From Gynuella sunshinyii YC6258 (lineage in GTDB: Bacteria > Pseudomonadota > Gammaproteobacteria > Pseudomonadales > Natronospirillaceae), in assembly GCF_000940805.1 (NCBI RefSeq), contig NZ_CP007142.1, forward strand, positions 4,502,593 through 4,566,592: DNA of 64,000 nt. Reading direction: 5' to 3'. This document shows, one piece after another, positions 20,984-29,576 of the stretch. The position numbers and the translations under genes are program-made. Position 1 is the stretch's first letter. Each line of letters starts with the position of its first letter. The notes under the pieces were generated by a model, which worked only from the letters and a program-made list of their open reading frames with translations, had not been told where the DNA came from and ran no database searches.

Positions 20984-21826
20984 ATGACTCTGGAATTAAT
21001 CAGCAGCAACAAAAGCTTTGGTGGCTGGCTCAAGCGTTTCAGCCACGCCTCAACAGTCCTCAGCTGCGAGATGCGCTTTAGTGTCTATCTGCCGCCACAG
21101 GTAGAAGATGGCACCAAAGTCCCGGTACTGTACTGGTTATCCGGACTGACCTGCACCGATGAAAACTTTATGCAGAAAGCCGGTGCTCAACAGCTGGCAG
21201 CTGAGCTCGGTCTTGCCATCGTGGCGCCGGATACCAGTCCGCGCGGTGAAGGCGTGGCCGATGCCCCCGATGGCGCCTATGATCTGGGACTGGGGGCAGG
21301 CTTTTATGTCAACGCAACCCAGCCTCCCTGGAATACACATTATCAAATGTATGACTACATCGTCAGCGAACTGCCGGCAATCATTGAGGCTCACTTTTCC
21401 ATCAACGGTAAAGTCGCCATCAGCGGCCACTCCATGGGTGGACACGGAGCACTGATGATTGCTCTGCGCAATCCGGACAAATTTGTATCCGTATCGGCTT
21501 TCAGTCCCATCAGCCATCCGAGTAATTGTCCTTGGGGGGAGAAAGCTTTGAGCGCCTACCTGGGCAATGATAAAAGTTTGTGGCAAACCTATGATGCCAG
21601 CGTCCTGATGCAACAGGCGACAGCGTTTCTGCCAACACTGGTAGATCAGGGTGATGCGGACGAGTTTCTGCCGCATCAGTTGCAACCGGAAGCCCTTGAG
21701 CAGGCAGCGAAGATATCCGGCTATCCTCTGGAGCTTCGCCGACAGCCTGGCTATGATCACAGCTACTATTTTATTGCCAGCTTTATCGCGGACCACCTGC
21801 GCTTCCACGCCCGTCATCTGCAGTAA
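20984..21826 (+). CDS. fghA: S-formylglutathione hydrolase
   Basis: A 280-residue esterase-D-family alpha/beta hydrolase that converts S-formylglutathione to formate and glutathione, completing the pathway begun by FrmA. The catalytic Ser lies in [10 protein letters not shown], the Asp in [10 protein letters not shown] and the His in [14 protein letters not shown] precedes the ATG by 6-7 nt. It directly follows frmA. A long GC-rich hairpin follows at 21854-21880. Confidence 0.95.
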   Translation: MTLELISSNKSFGGWLKRFSHASTVLSCEMRFSVYLPPQVEDGTKVPVLYWLSGLTCTDENFMQKAGAQQLAAELGLAIVAPDTSPRGEGVADAPDGAYDLGLGAGFYVNATQPPWNTHYQMYDYIVSELPAIIEAHFSINGKVAISGHSMGGHGALMIALRNPDKFVSVSAFSPISHPSNCPWGEKALSAYLGNDKSLWQTYDASVLMQQATAFLPTLVDQGDADEFLPHQLQPEALEQAAKISGYPLELRRQPGYDHSYYFIASFIADHLRFHARHLQ

Positions 21827-21853
21827 CCTGTTGTCGGGTTGAACGGCATTTAC

Positions 21854-21880
21854 GCCACCCTTGTCCCGGGACAGGGTGGC
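21854..21880 (+). terminator. Hairpin after frmA-fghA
   Basis: A long inverted repeat, GCCACCC-TTGTCCC against GGGACA-GGGTGGC with a single bulge, lies 28 nt past the fghA stop. No T-run follows, so it may end transcription with help or stabilise the mRNA. Confidence 0.5.
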
Positions 21881-21979
21881 AATCGAACCCACTACTCATC
21901 TGACAAAGCAAGTTGATTAAGCCTTAATTCAGTTGCCGGAACCAACAATACAGGCTCTACCAAAAAAGGGAATAAAACA

Positions 21980-22372
21980 ATGAAGATTCTGACACCCCTC
22001 GCAATATCCATCTTGATTTCCACTTCTGCACTGGCAATGGACTCTTCGGAAAAGAGCCTGCGACCGGTCGATAATCGCGACATTCGCGAACTTCAGATCG
22101 AAGTGAAAATGCTGCGCCAGGATGTTCAAAAGCTGGAAGCACTTATTCTGCAAATGCAACGAACTCTGAATACCCTCGCTGACGACGGTTCCAGCAGCAA
22201 TAACAACAACCATGATAATCAATGGGGTTGCTATATGAACGATTTGCGAGCTGGCGGCATCTACGCCACCGGACGCACCGAAGCCGAAGCCAGAGGCAAA
22301 GCATTGGCAAGCTGTACAGAAAAAAAAGGAACCTGTTGGGATGATCACCTGAAATGCACTTCATCCGAATAA
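21980..22372 (+). CDS. Small secreted protein with coiled coil, unknown function
   Basis: A 130-residue protein not recognised as a known family. A signal peptide (about 1-19) is followed by a charged coiled-coil stretch at about 30-65 (LQIEVKMLRQDVQKLEALIL), an Asn-rich joint, and a small C-terminal domain with three Cys (CYMNDLRAGGIYATG, then C in LASC and C in GTCW, KC near the end). GGGAATAAAACA precedes the ATG. It is likely periplasmic and monocistronic. Confidence 0.75.
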   Translation: MKILTPLAISILISTSALAMDSSEKSLRPVDNRDIRELQIEVKMLRQDVQKLEALILQMQRTLNTLADDGSSSNNNNHDNQWGCYMNDLRAGGIYATGRTEAEARGKALASCTEKKGTCWDDHLKCTSSE

Positions 22373-22418
22373 CCCTGTTTTTTTTAGTCGCTACAGACTG
22401 ACCATATTCGCCCGTCAC

Positions 22419-22436
22419 AGAGCCCTATAGGGCTCT
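22419..22436. terminator. Perfect palindrome downstream of the coiled-coil protein gene
   Basis: AGAGCCCTATAGGGCTCT is a perfect palindrome with a 7-bp stem 47 nt past the stop. No T-run follows; a transcription end point or a protein-binding palindrome is possible. Confidence 0.4.
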
Positions 22437-22618
22437 GGACACTATCCCCCGCTTCGATTCACCCTCACATCACAACCCCGAAGTCAGACGACGCTCCCCC
22501 ATCCGCTCATACCGTCCAGTCCCATGAACGAGTTGAGTGATTGCGAATCTACGGTACCATGACGGTTCAGAGACGCTGTTTATCCTGTTCCCATCACATC
22601 GTGTACGAGGGTTAAATC

Positions 22619-23863
22619 ATGCATTCATCAACACAACACCAAAGCAGGCTCCGGGTAGCAGTCATGACCTTTAGTATCATACTGTACGGCATATGCGCTG
22701 CCGCGCGGGCAGATCTGCCGTCCGGTCCGCCGGTTCCCACTCCACCTCCCAATGCCAAAAACCAGACGCCGGCATTCCCACAACAGACACGCGCGCCGGA
22801 AGTTCACTCGGACTTTTCGATTCAGTTGACACAAGTCGCCAACGGATTAAACCATCCGTGGGCGTTGCAGTTTCTACCGGATGGAAAACTACTGCTTACG
22901 GAACGTTCGGGGAACCTTCGGCTGATCACTCAGGACGGTCAAATGTCGGCACCGTTACAAGGATTGCCAGAGGTGTTCACGTCCGGACAAGGTGGACTGC
23001 TGGATGTCAATATCTCTCCGGATTTTGATCAGGACAGGCTGGTGTACTTCAGCTACTCAGAACCCCGTGAGCATAATAAAAATGCCACAGCGGTCGCCCG
23101 TGGCAGGCTGAACGAAACTGCCGCCGTGCTGGAAAATGTTGAAGTGATCTTCCGCCAGCAGCCAGCCTGGGAATCCCACCTGCATTTTGGTTCCAGATTG
23201 GTCTGGAACAAATCGGGAAATTTGTTTGTCACCCTCGGCGAACGATCGCTGCCAAAACCGCGCCAGCTGGCCCAGGATACCAACACCCATCTGGGCAAAG
23301 TCATACAGATAAAAGCCGATGGCAGCATCCCGGGTACCAACCCGTTCATTCACGGTGGAGGCCAACCAGAGATCTGGTCATATGGTCACCGTAACCCTCA
23401 GGGTGCAGCAATTCATCCACTCACCGGGGAACTCTGGACGATAGAACATGGCCCACGTGGTGGAGATGAACTGAATACACCGGAGGCAGGAAAAAACTAT
23501 GGCTGGCCAGTGATCACCTATGGAATCGATTACTCCGGTGCACCTATCGGTAATGGCATCACCCAGCAGCCGGGCATGGAACAGCCACGTTATTATTGGG
23601 ACCCGGTCATTGCTCCCGGCGGCATGACCTTTTATCAAGGACCGATATTTCCGGAATGGAACGGAAATCTACTCATATCCTCCTTGAATCCCGGCGGTAT
23701 TGTCCGCGTGATGATCCAGGACCACCAGGTGATTGGCGAGGAACGGCTGGCGACCAACGTGGGTAGAATTCGGGATCTGACCACTGATCATGATGGATAC
23801 ATCTGGTTTGTCACCGATGCAGATAACGGCAGTCTTTATAAAGTCAGCCGGACAACACCATAA
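22619..23863 (+). CDS. Secreted PQQ-dependent aldose sugar dehydrogenase
   Basis: A 414-residue soluble six-bladed beta-propeller enzyme of the Asd/YliI type. A signal peptide (cleavage near ARA, residue 31) places it in the periplasm. Family motifs include LNHPWALQFLPDG, GQGGLLDVNISP, LHFGSRLVW, WSYGHRNPQG, WTIEHGPRGGDELN and GKNYGWPV. The enzyme oxidises aldoses using PQQ and passes electrons to the respiratory chain. No PQQ biosynthesis genes are in the window. GAGGG precedes the ATG. Xylose or arabinose released by the xylan island could be a substrate, but that is inference. Confidence 0.9.
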   Translation: MHSSTQHQSRLRVAVMTFSIILYGICAAARADLPSGPPVPTPPPNAKNQTPAFPQQTRAPEVHSDFSIQLTQVANGLNHPWALQFLPDGKLLLTERSGNLRLITQDGQMSAPLQGLPEVFTSGQGGLLDVNISPDFDQDRLVYFSYSEPREHNKNATAVARGRLNETAAVLENVEVIFRQQPAWESHLHFGSRLVWNKSGNLFVTLGERSLPKPRQLAQDTNTHLGKVIQIKADGSIPGTNPFIHGGGQPEIWSYGHRNPQGAAIHPLTGELWTIEHGPRGGDELNTPEAGKNYGWPVITYGIDYSGAPIGNGITQQPGMEQPRYYWDPVIAPGGMTFYQGPIFPEWNGNLLISSLNPGGIVRVMIQDHQVIGEERLATNVGRIRDLTTDHDGYIWFVTDADNGSLYKVSRTTP

Positions 23864-24044
23864 TCGCAGCAGCTGCCAGCTTATATCCGGTGCGGCAAAT
23901 GGTTGCATATCATCGTCCGGACAATAAAAATACTGACCACGGGCAGACGAATGCCTGCCCAATTTTATGCTGAGCCGATTTGAACAGCCAATGGACTGGC
24001 CGGCAACCGGCTCCTAATCCATACCAAACAGGACGCTGCAACCA

Positions 24045-24752
24045 ATGGATATCGATCAGATCATTGCTGAGATACCTGAAGATAAAGCGAAATCAACGCT
24101 TTCTTATTTGTTAAACAGTTATATGAATCCGGCATTCGGTGCATTGCCGAAAAATGAGGTGGAACTCATTATGCTCAACGTTCTGGAAAGCCTGAATATC
24201 ATCGATCCGGAACCAGAACTTTACCAGCTTGTCTCCAAACTGAAGATCACCCGCTCAAAAGCACGCGGACTCATTTATGATCGGGAGCTAAGACGATCCT
24301 CAGAAAGTGATCTTGACGAAAAAGTCAAAACCCTGCTGAAGCGACCGCTGATTCAGAAAAATGGCGATCTCTATGTACTCGAAGTGGAAAACCCACTGAT
24401 TTCCGATCATCTGCGCTCCAAGATTCAGAAACTGGGTTACGTCTCCGATGGTTCGTTTTCGCCCAGTCTGATCAAACTCGGACTGGATGCCATTTCCGCG
24501 CTGATAGAATCCTACTTGTCTGATCAGGAAAAAAACCAGCTGACCGCCATTCTGGTTGAAGCCGGCGCGCCAGACACCTCATTCAGCGGGATCATCAAAG
24601 CGACACTTAAAAAAGCAGCTGCCAAAGTCGCTTCAGACAGTGGAGAAGTATTGATGGACAAGGCATCGGAATTCATTACTCCCATCATTGATGCCGGTTT
24701 TGATCTGTTAAGGGAAAGGGTCAGCGACCTGTTTGAGCAGAACGACGATTAA
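24045..24752 (+). CDS. Conserved-looking hypothetical protein, mostly helical
   Basis: A 235-residue soluble protein without signal peptide or membrane segment; I do not recognise the family. The N-terminal half is helical and charged and contains KITRSKARGLIYDRELRR near residue 67, a basic stretch that could bind nucleic acid. The C-terminal 80 residues look like amphipathic helices. AGGA lies 11 nt before the ATG. It stands alone between secreted-protein genes. A cytoplasmic scaffold or DNA-binding role is speculation. Confidence 0.75.
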   Translation: MDIDQIIAEIPEDKAKSTLSYLLNSYMNPAFGALPKNEVELIMLNVLESLNIIDPEPELYQLVSKLKITRSKARGLIYDRELRRSSESDLDEKVKTLLKRPLIQKNGDLYVLEVENPLISDHLRSKIQKLGYVSDGSFSPSLIKLGLDAISALIESYLSDQEKNQLTAILVEAGAPDTSFSGIIKATLKKAAAKVASDSGEVLMDKASEFITPIIDAGFDLLRERVSDLFEQNDD

Positions 24753-25044
24753 TCTGCTTAATGTTGTTTATCATTTATTGTTCATCCAACCAGCCCCGGA
24801 TGAACAATGCACTTCAAGTCTCTGCATAGAACGAGCGTTCTGAAACCACTGGAGAAAATCAAGAATACCTCCATTTCAGACTCGCCATGAATTCTTTTAT
24901 CGCCCTGTCGACCATCCAATTTCATATAGCAACCAAATGACGATAGACAAACACAGTGACTCTGATAAAAAGGCAAATGGATCGTTTATGCCCGTACCTT
25001 CCTAAAACAAGTAACTCGTCATAACAACAAGAAGGATTTTATTC

Positions 25045-25506
25045 ATGAAAGCAAAATTTCCACTGATGGCAGCCACAGCACTGCTGCTTTCCAGCTTCAG
25101 TTTCGCAGCCGAATGGCAACAACAAACCGGTTGGGTCCTTGCCTATTCTCATGACAGTCAGGGTAATGCCTTAACGGGCAGCATCAGCACTCTGTCTGAT
25201 GCAATTGCCAATGGCGCGGATGTCAAAGTCAGTCAGAATGCATCCACCTCTGAATACACCTCATTTTTTGACTGTGAATGGACATTCGTTAAAGCCGATT
25301 ATGTTGCCTGTACCAACACCTCTCATATCAGTATCCAGTCAGTACAGGGTAGCAATTTTGGCTTCCAGGATAATGCGTATCACTGGTACATCATGGTCAA
25401 TACAGAAGGAAAACGGGATATGAGCCGATGGCTGGTGGGAGCTCATGAATCCGCTGGTCATACCCAGGATCGAACCGCCTTGAGCTGGTGGGTAAGAGTC
25501 AACTGA
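25045..25506 (+). CDS. Small secreted protein, unknown function
   Basis: A 153-residue protein with a clear Sec signal peptide (cleavage SFA-A near residue 22). The mature part is a Ser/Thr- and Trp-containing, probably beta-rich domain with two Cys (FFDCEWTF and VACTN) that may form a disulphide. AAGGA precedes the ATG. A perfect palindrome follows the stop. No family recognised. Confidence 0.78.
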   Translation: MKAKFPLMAATALLLSSFSFAAEWQQQTGWVLAYSHDSQGNALTGSISTLSDAIANGADVKVSQNASTSEYTSFFDCEWTFVKADYVACTNTSHISIQSVQGSNFGFQDNAYHWYIMVNTEGKRDMSRWLVGAHESAGHTQDRTALSWWVRVN

Positions 25507-25519
25507 TCTCAACTGAAGA

Positions 25520-25547
25520 AACAGGTCTGATGATCATCAGACCTGTT
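25520..25547 (+). terminator. Perfect 28-bp palindrome after the small secreted protein gene
   Basis: AACAGGTCTGATGATCATCAGACCTGTT reads the same on both strands (arms 25520-25533 and 25534-25547). It starts 14 nt past the stop and could form a 12-bp hairpin. No T-run follows. Confidence 0.55.
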
Positions 25548-25626
25548 GACTGAAACACAGCCATTCATTTAATCGACAAGTCAGAGAACAATTATCATGA
25601 CCTGCCTCATCGATATCATCGTCTTT

Positions 25627-27513
25627 TTAAGAATTCGACTGGCCTGATTCCGCCAGCAACGCTTCCATCTCATCCATAATCAGATTCATACGCTTGATAA
25701 TGGCTTTGAATGGTTCCGGCGTGGCAAGATCAACACCCGCGTTTTTTAGTAACACATATGGATAGTCAGAGCCGCCAGCTCTCAACAGATTTTTGTAATT
25801 TTCTACACCAGCCTCTCCATCTTCAACGATACGTTCATAGAGTGCCGTACCCGCCGTAATGGAAGTGGCATATTGATAAACATACATGTTGTAGTAAAAG
25901 TGCGGCACAAACATCCATTCATTGGTATAGAGCTCATCAATCTCCACCACGTGCTGATCCGTACCGTGATAACGCTTCAGAATCTCGCCGTAGATCTGAG
26001 ATATTTTTTCACCGGTGAGCGCTTCACCATTTTCAACCTTCTCATACAGCGCCAGTTCAAACTCAGCAAACATGGTCTGACGGAAAAAAGTGCCGCGGAG
26101 ATTTTCAAGACTGGAGCCCAGATAGAAGATTTTTTCCTGAGCAGTCTGTGCGCGCTTGGTCATGTACTCCTGCAGAATCAGTTCCAGACTGGTGGACGGA
26201 ATTTCGGCAATAAAGGTTGAATAGTCAAAGGTCTGTACGGGTTGGGACTCAATTGCATACAACGTGTGCATGGCGTGTCCCCATTCATGGGCCATAGTGG
26301 AGAGGGACTCATAATCATCCTGATGATTCAGCAGCAAATAAGGATGCACGTCATACAGCGAGCCATTCATATAAGCACCGGAACGCTTGCCTTTTTGTGG
26401 AAATGCGTGGACCCATTGATCATTCATACCAGCAGTTTGTTTGTTGACCCAGTCATCTCCAAGAATAGACATGGCATCCAGAGTAATGGTTTTTGAGGTT
26501 TCGTAGTCAAAGGTTTTATCCAGTGAGACCAGAGGCGGATAAATGTCGTAGTAATGCATCTGATCGATACCGAGTATTTTTTCCCGCAGTTTGAAATACC
26601 GGTGCAATGTCGGCAGCGCCTCATTAACTTCTTTCACGAGAGTCCGGTATACATCCTCCGGAATATTTTCGGTATGCAGCTCTCGCTGCAAAACGCTGTC
26701 ATAACCGCGCGCTTTTGCCAGCGCCACCTGATTCTGAATATGAGAATTCAACACCGCACCAACACTGCTGCGATACTCCTGCCAACGGCTCCAGTACGCA
26801 TTAAAGACTTTTTTACGGTCTTCACGGTTTTCACTGGCACGCCAGCGGCTGTAGCCCTGAGAGTCAATCCGATAAGTTTGGCCATCTGACAGAGTCACTT
26901 CCGGCCAGGGAATATCAGAATTGGCGATCAGGGAGTAAATGCTTGATGGCGCATCCAACGGAGTGCTGAAACCGGCAAGTAAAGACTCACCTTTGGCATC
27001 CAGCGTATAGGGTGCCTGCCGTAAGGTGTTTTCCAGATAGAAACGATACGGCTCCAAGGCGGGTTCCTTGCGTAGAAAACGATTTATTTTTTTCGCACCA
27101 ATCGCAAGTATTTCAGGTTGCAGCCATGAAGTAGATTCACCAAGCTGACCATACATGATGGCCGCCAGCTGCTCCATTTCCTGGTGTTCCGGAATCTGCA
27201 GATTCTCATCAGCCAGCAGACTGGCATAGGTATAAACCTTGCTCATTGTCTGTTGAGCATTGGAAATCGCTTCCAGTCCTTCGAACAGATGCCGGGCATT
27301 TTTGCCCAGCGTCCCTTTGTATTCCTCTATTTTCTGGAGATCTGCCAACGCAGCTTCGCGGGCCTGATTCCAGGCTTCCTTAGACGGATAAATATCCGTC
27401 AGATCCCAGGTATACCTGGGGTCTTCCATGGAAGATTCCTCTGTCTCGGCAAAGCCTGCCGGAGCCAGCAGCAGCCCGAACGACAACAGGGCCGCAGTTA
27501 ACGATTTATGCAT
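25627..27513 (-). CDS. Secreted M3-family oligoendopeptidase F
   Basis: A 628-residue zinc metallopeptidase with HEWGHAMH as the HExxH site and the downstream Glu region IAEIPSTSLELILQEY. The N-terminal oligopeptidase F helical domain is present. Unlike the usual cytoplasmic PepF it begins with a signal peptide (cleavage near GFA, about residue 22), so it should act on peptides in the periplasm. AGGAGAATAAT lies before the ATG. Monocistronic. Confidence 0.92.
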   Translation of the reverse strand: MHKSLTAALLSFGLLLAPAGFAETEESSMEDPRYTWDLTDIYPSKEAWNQAREAALADLQKIEEYKGTLGKNARHLFEGLEAISNAQQTMSKVYTYASLLADENLQIPEHQEMEQLAAIMYGQLGESTSWLQPEILAIGAKKINRFLRKEPALEPYRFYLENTLRQAPYTLDAKGESLLAGFSTPLDAPSSIYSLIANSDIPWPEVTLSDGQTYRIDSQGYSRWRASENREDRKKVFNAYWSRWQEYRSSVGAVLNSHIQNQVALAKARGYDSVLQRELHTENIPEDVYRTLVKEVNEALPTLHRYFKLREKILGIDQMHYYDIYPPLVSLDKTFDYETSKTITLDAMSILGDDWVNKQTAGMNDQWVHAFPQKGKRSGAYMNGSLYDVHPYLLLNHQDDYESLSTMAHEWGHAMHTLYAIESQPVQTFDYSTFIAEIPSTSLELILQEYMTKRAQTAQEKIFYLGSSLENLRGTFFRQTMFAEFELALYEKVENGEALTGEKISQIYGEILKRYHGTDQHVVEIDELYTNEWMFVPHFYYNMYVYQYATSITAGTALYERIVEDGEAGVENYKNLLRAGGSDYPYVLLKNAGVDLATPEPFKAIIKRMNLIMDEMEALLAESGQSNS

Positions 27514-27988
27514 ATTATTCTCCTATGGGGTGTGATCAGCACGACTATCCCGATACTGATTTGATATTTTCTCAAACGGATTAATAGTGGAGTTGATTAT
27601 TATGAAAATAAAAACCATTGACAAATCAGATACCCAGGTACGGGTTCTCATACTGAAGCCAACATCTGCCAAATCCCCGCATGTTTCTTGTTTCATACTT
27701 AGGTGATCATCGATCATAAAAGCGTCAGAATCCATACCTGCCGATCTCATCCCTGAGACGCCTTAACGGCTTACTTAAACAGCGCTCAAGCACACGTCAA
27801 CAGCGATATTAAATCTAGTTCTAAAGTATGAGCCGAAAAAGCCGGTTTTTACTTATCATCGAACATCAGCTTCAATCAAGCTGCTCCGTCTGGATTAAAA
27901 GGTCAATTTCGCCTGGAAACCACTGACTCCACAAAAAACCAATGCCTGGTCTCAGTTTCCAGGATATGACTACTCTCAGGACCAACAC
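27514..27988. other. Divergent intergenic region
   Basis: About 475 bp between divergent genes (M3 peptidase and a lipoprotein). Nothing beyond presumed promoters was seen. Confidence 0.5.
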
Positions 27989-28753
27989 ATGCGTTCACTG
28001 ATAGCCTTCATGGCACTCGTTAGCTTATTTGCCTGCACCAGTTCCACTGTACTGCCAGAACAAGCACTGGTCGAACCAGACCTCGTTACTCGTGCCATAG
28101 AACTTGAAACCTCATTAAACCAGCGGCAGGGCCTGCCGGTTCCCGAGCAACAGCACTGGTTTAATGTAATAGAAGGTCATATTCCGGTCATTATCACCGC
28201 TCCTCATGCAACCCGCCCTTTACGGAATGGTCAACGAAGATTTTCCGATGGCGGTGGCACCGCAGCGTTGGCTGTTGTACTGGGAGAACTGACGGGTGCG
28301 TATGTCATCTATACCACATATGAGGGGCCCTCAGACCCGAACTATTACGATGATAATGACTTTAAAACACAGCTGCAGAAACTGATCACCACGGTCCAGC
28401 CTTTATATATTCTCGATATTCACGGCAGTCATCCTTATCGTTCTTACGATATCGATCTCGGCACGATGAATGGTCATTCGCTGCTGGGTCACCAGGATCT
28501 TCTCAAACAGTTGATCAAACGGTTCGATATGGAAGGCATCTCCAGTCTGTCCTACAACCGTTTTGCTGCATCCCGAAATGAAACCATCACTAAATTTGCA
28601 GCCGCCCACGGTATTCCTGCAATACAGCTCGAAATCAATTCGACCTATGTTACCCCGGCTGAAGGAAATGTGTATGCACAACGATTTTCCATACTGTCAC
28701 AGGCCCTCGCCCGATTTATCAATGACAGTGTCGCCACAAACAGACAACCATAA
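27989..28753 (+). CDS. Lipoprotein with N-formylglutamate amidohydrolase-like domain
   Basis: A 254-residue protein with lipobox LFAC (Cys16), so probably anchored in the outer membrane. The domain resembles the N-formylglutamate amidohydrolase superfamily: PVIITAPHATRP, SDGGG, LYILDIHGSHP, and AIQLEINSTYV near the end. These His/Asp/Glu clusters suggest a zinc amidase. The true substrate is unknown; a cell-wall or peptide amide is possible. CAGGA precedes the ATG. Confidence 0.8.
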   Translation: MRSLIAFMALVSLFACTSSTVLPEQALVEPDLVTRAIELETSLNQRQGLPVPEQQHWFNVIEGHIPVIITAPHATRPLRNGQRRFSDGGGTAALAVVLGELTGAYVIYTTYEGPSDPNYYDDNDFKTQLQKLITTVQPLYILDIHGSHPYRSYDIDLGTMNGHSLLGHQDLLKQLIKRFDMEGISSLSYNRFAASRNETITKFAAAHGIPAIQLEINSTYVTPAEGNVYAQRFSILSQALARFINDSVATNRQP

Positions 28754-28869
28754 TATGGGCATAATTATTTCAGTTGCCTATACCGGTAAATAATACTATA
28801 TAGGATGCTTACTACTATCACTTCGCCTTGCAGCGAATCGTATTCACTGACAAACACCCGGAACCAAAC

Positions 28870-29223
28870 ATGAACGCTCTGGCAATAGCGCTGATTAATG
28901 GCTATCAAAAATACCTTTCGCCCTATAAAGGTTTTAAATGTGCACATGCCGTCCTGTATCAGGACATGTCGTGTTCCCAAGCTATTAAACAGATTATCGC
29001 TACTGAAGGACTGCTCGGTGGATATCGAAATATTCGTCGGCGCTTTTCTGACTGTCGGAAGGCATACGAACAACTGTCTGATAAATCCCAAAAACGGGAG
29101 CGCCGGAAAAAAGGGCACCGCTGTAACTACTGCGACCCCGGTATCGCCTGTGATGTCGCCGATTGCCTGCCAGGAAAAGGTTGTCATCCGTCAGACAGTG
29201 TCTGTGACTGCTCTATCTTTTAA
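28870..29223 (+). CDS. YidD-like protein with cysteine-rich tail
   Basis: The ATG at 28870 starts MNALAIALINGYQKYLSP, the usual YidD opening; an in-frame ATG 42 nt upstream adds nothing. Residues 1-65 match the YidD (membrane protein insertion efficiency factor) family. After a basic stretch (SQKRERRKKG) comes a tail with seven Cys in about 35 residues (RCNYCDPGIACDVADC). Normal yidD sits between rnpA and yidC and lacks such a tail; this copy is isolated, so it is probably a paralogue with a different job. The Cys may bind metal. Confidence 0.82.
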   Translation: MNALAIALINGYQKYLSPYKGFKCAHAVLYQDMSCSQAIKQIIATEGLLGGYRNIRRRFSDCRKAYEQLSDKSQKRERRKKGHRCNYCDPGIACDVADCLPGKGCHPSDSVCDCSIF

Positions 29224-29576
29224 TCTCGCTTATTGGCAATGGATTGCTGGATCACGTAAGGTTTTTTATTAAAGCCCGTTTGCTGTTTTCAATGAATGCA
29301 CTCAGTACTCACCCTAATTATCATGCGATTCAATTCAATTAATCCAATAAAAAAGCCCGGACGAATCCGGGCCGGTTTTCGAAACACTGATTTAACCACA
29401 GCATTCCAACATCATTTTTGTCCGTTCACCCATGTAAATAATGGCTGCTATGCATCCTTGGGCAAAAAATTCTCCTGACTTTGTCGACAGCCAGCTTACA
29501 CGACCCAACGGTTTCGTATTGACTATCCGCAACAACGACGCATCCCTGCATGGCGTTAGCAAATGGATTTGTCCTA
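29224..29576. other. Convergent intergenic region
   Basis: About 350 bp between convergent genes. It contains the hairpin at 29355-29372. No gene seen. Confidence 0.6.
29350..29376 (-). terminator. Terminator between convergent genes
   Basis: Stem GCCCGGA/TCCGGGC with a 4-nt loop (29355-29372). On the minus strand it is followed by TTTTTT and on the plus strand by GGTTTT, so it can serve both flanking genes. Confidence 0.75.
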
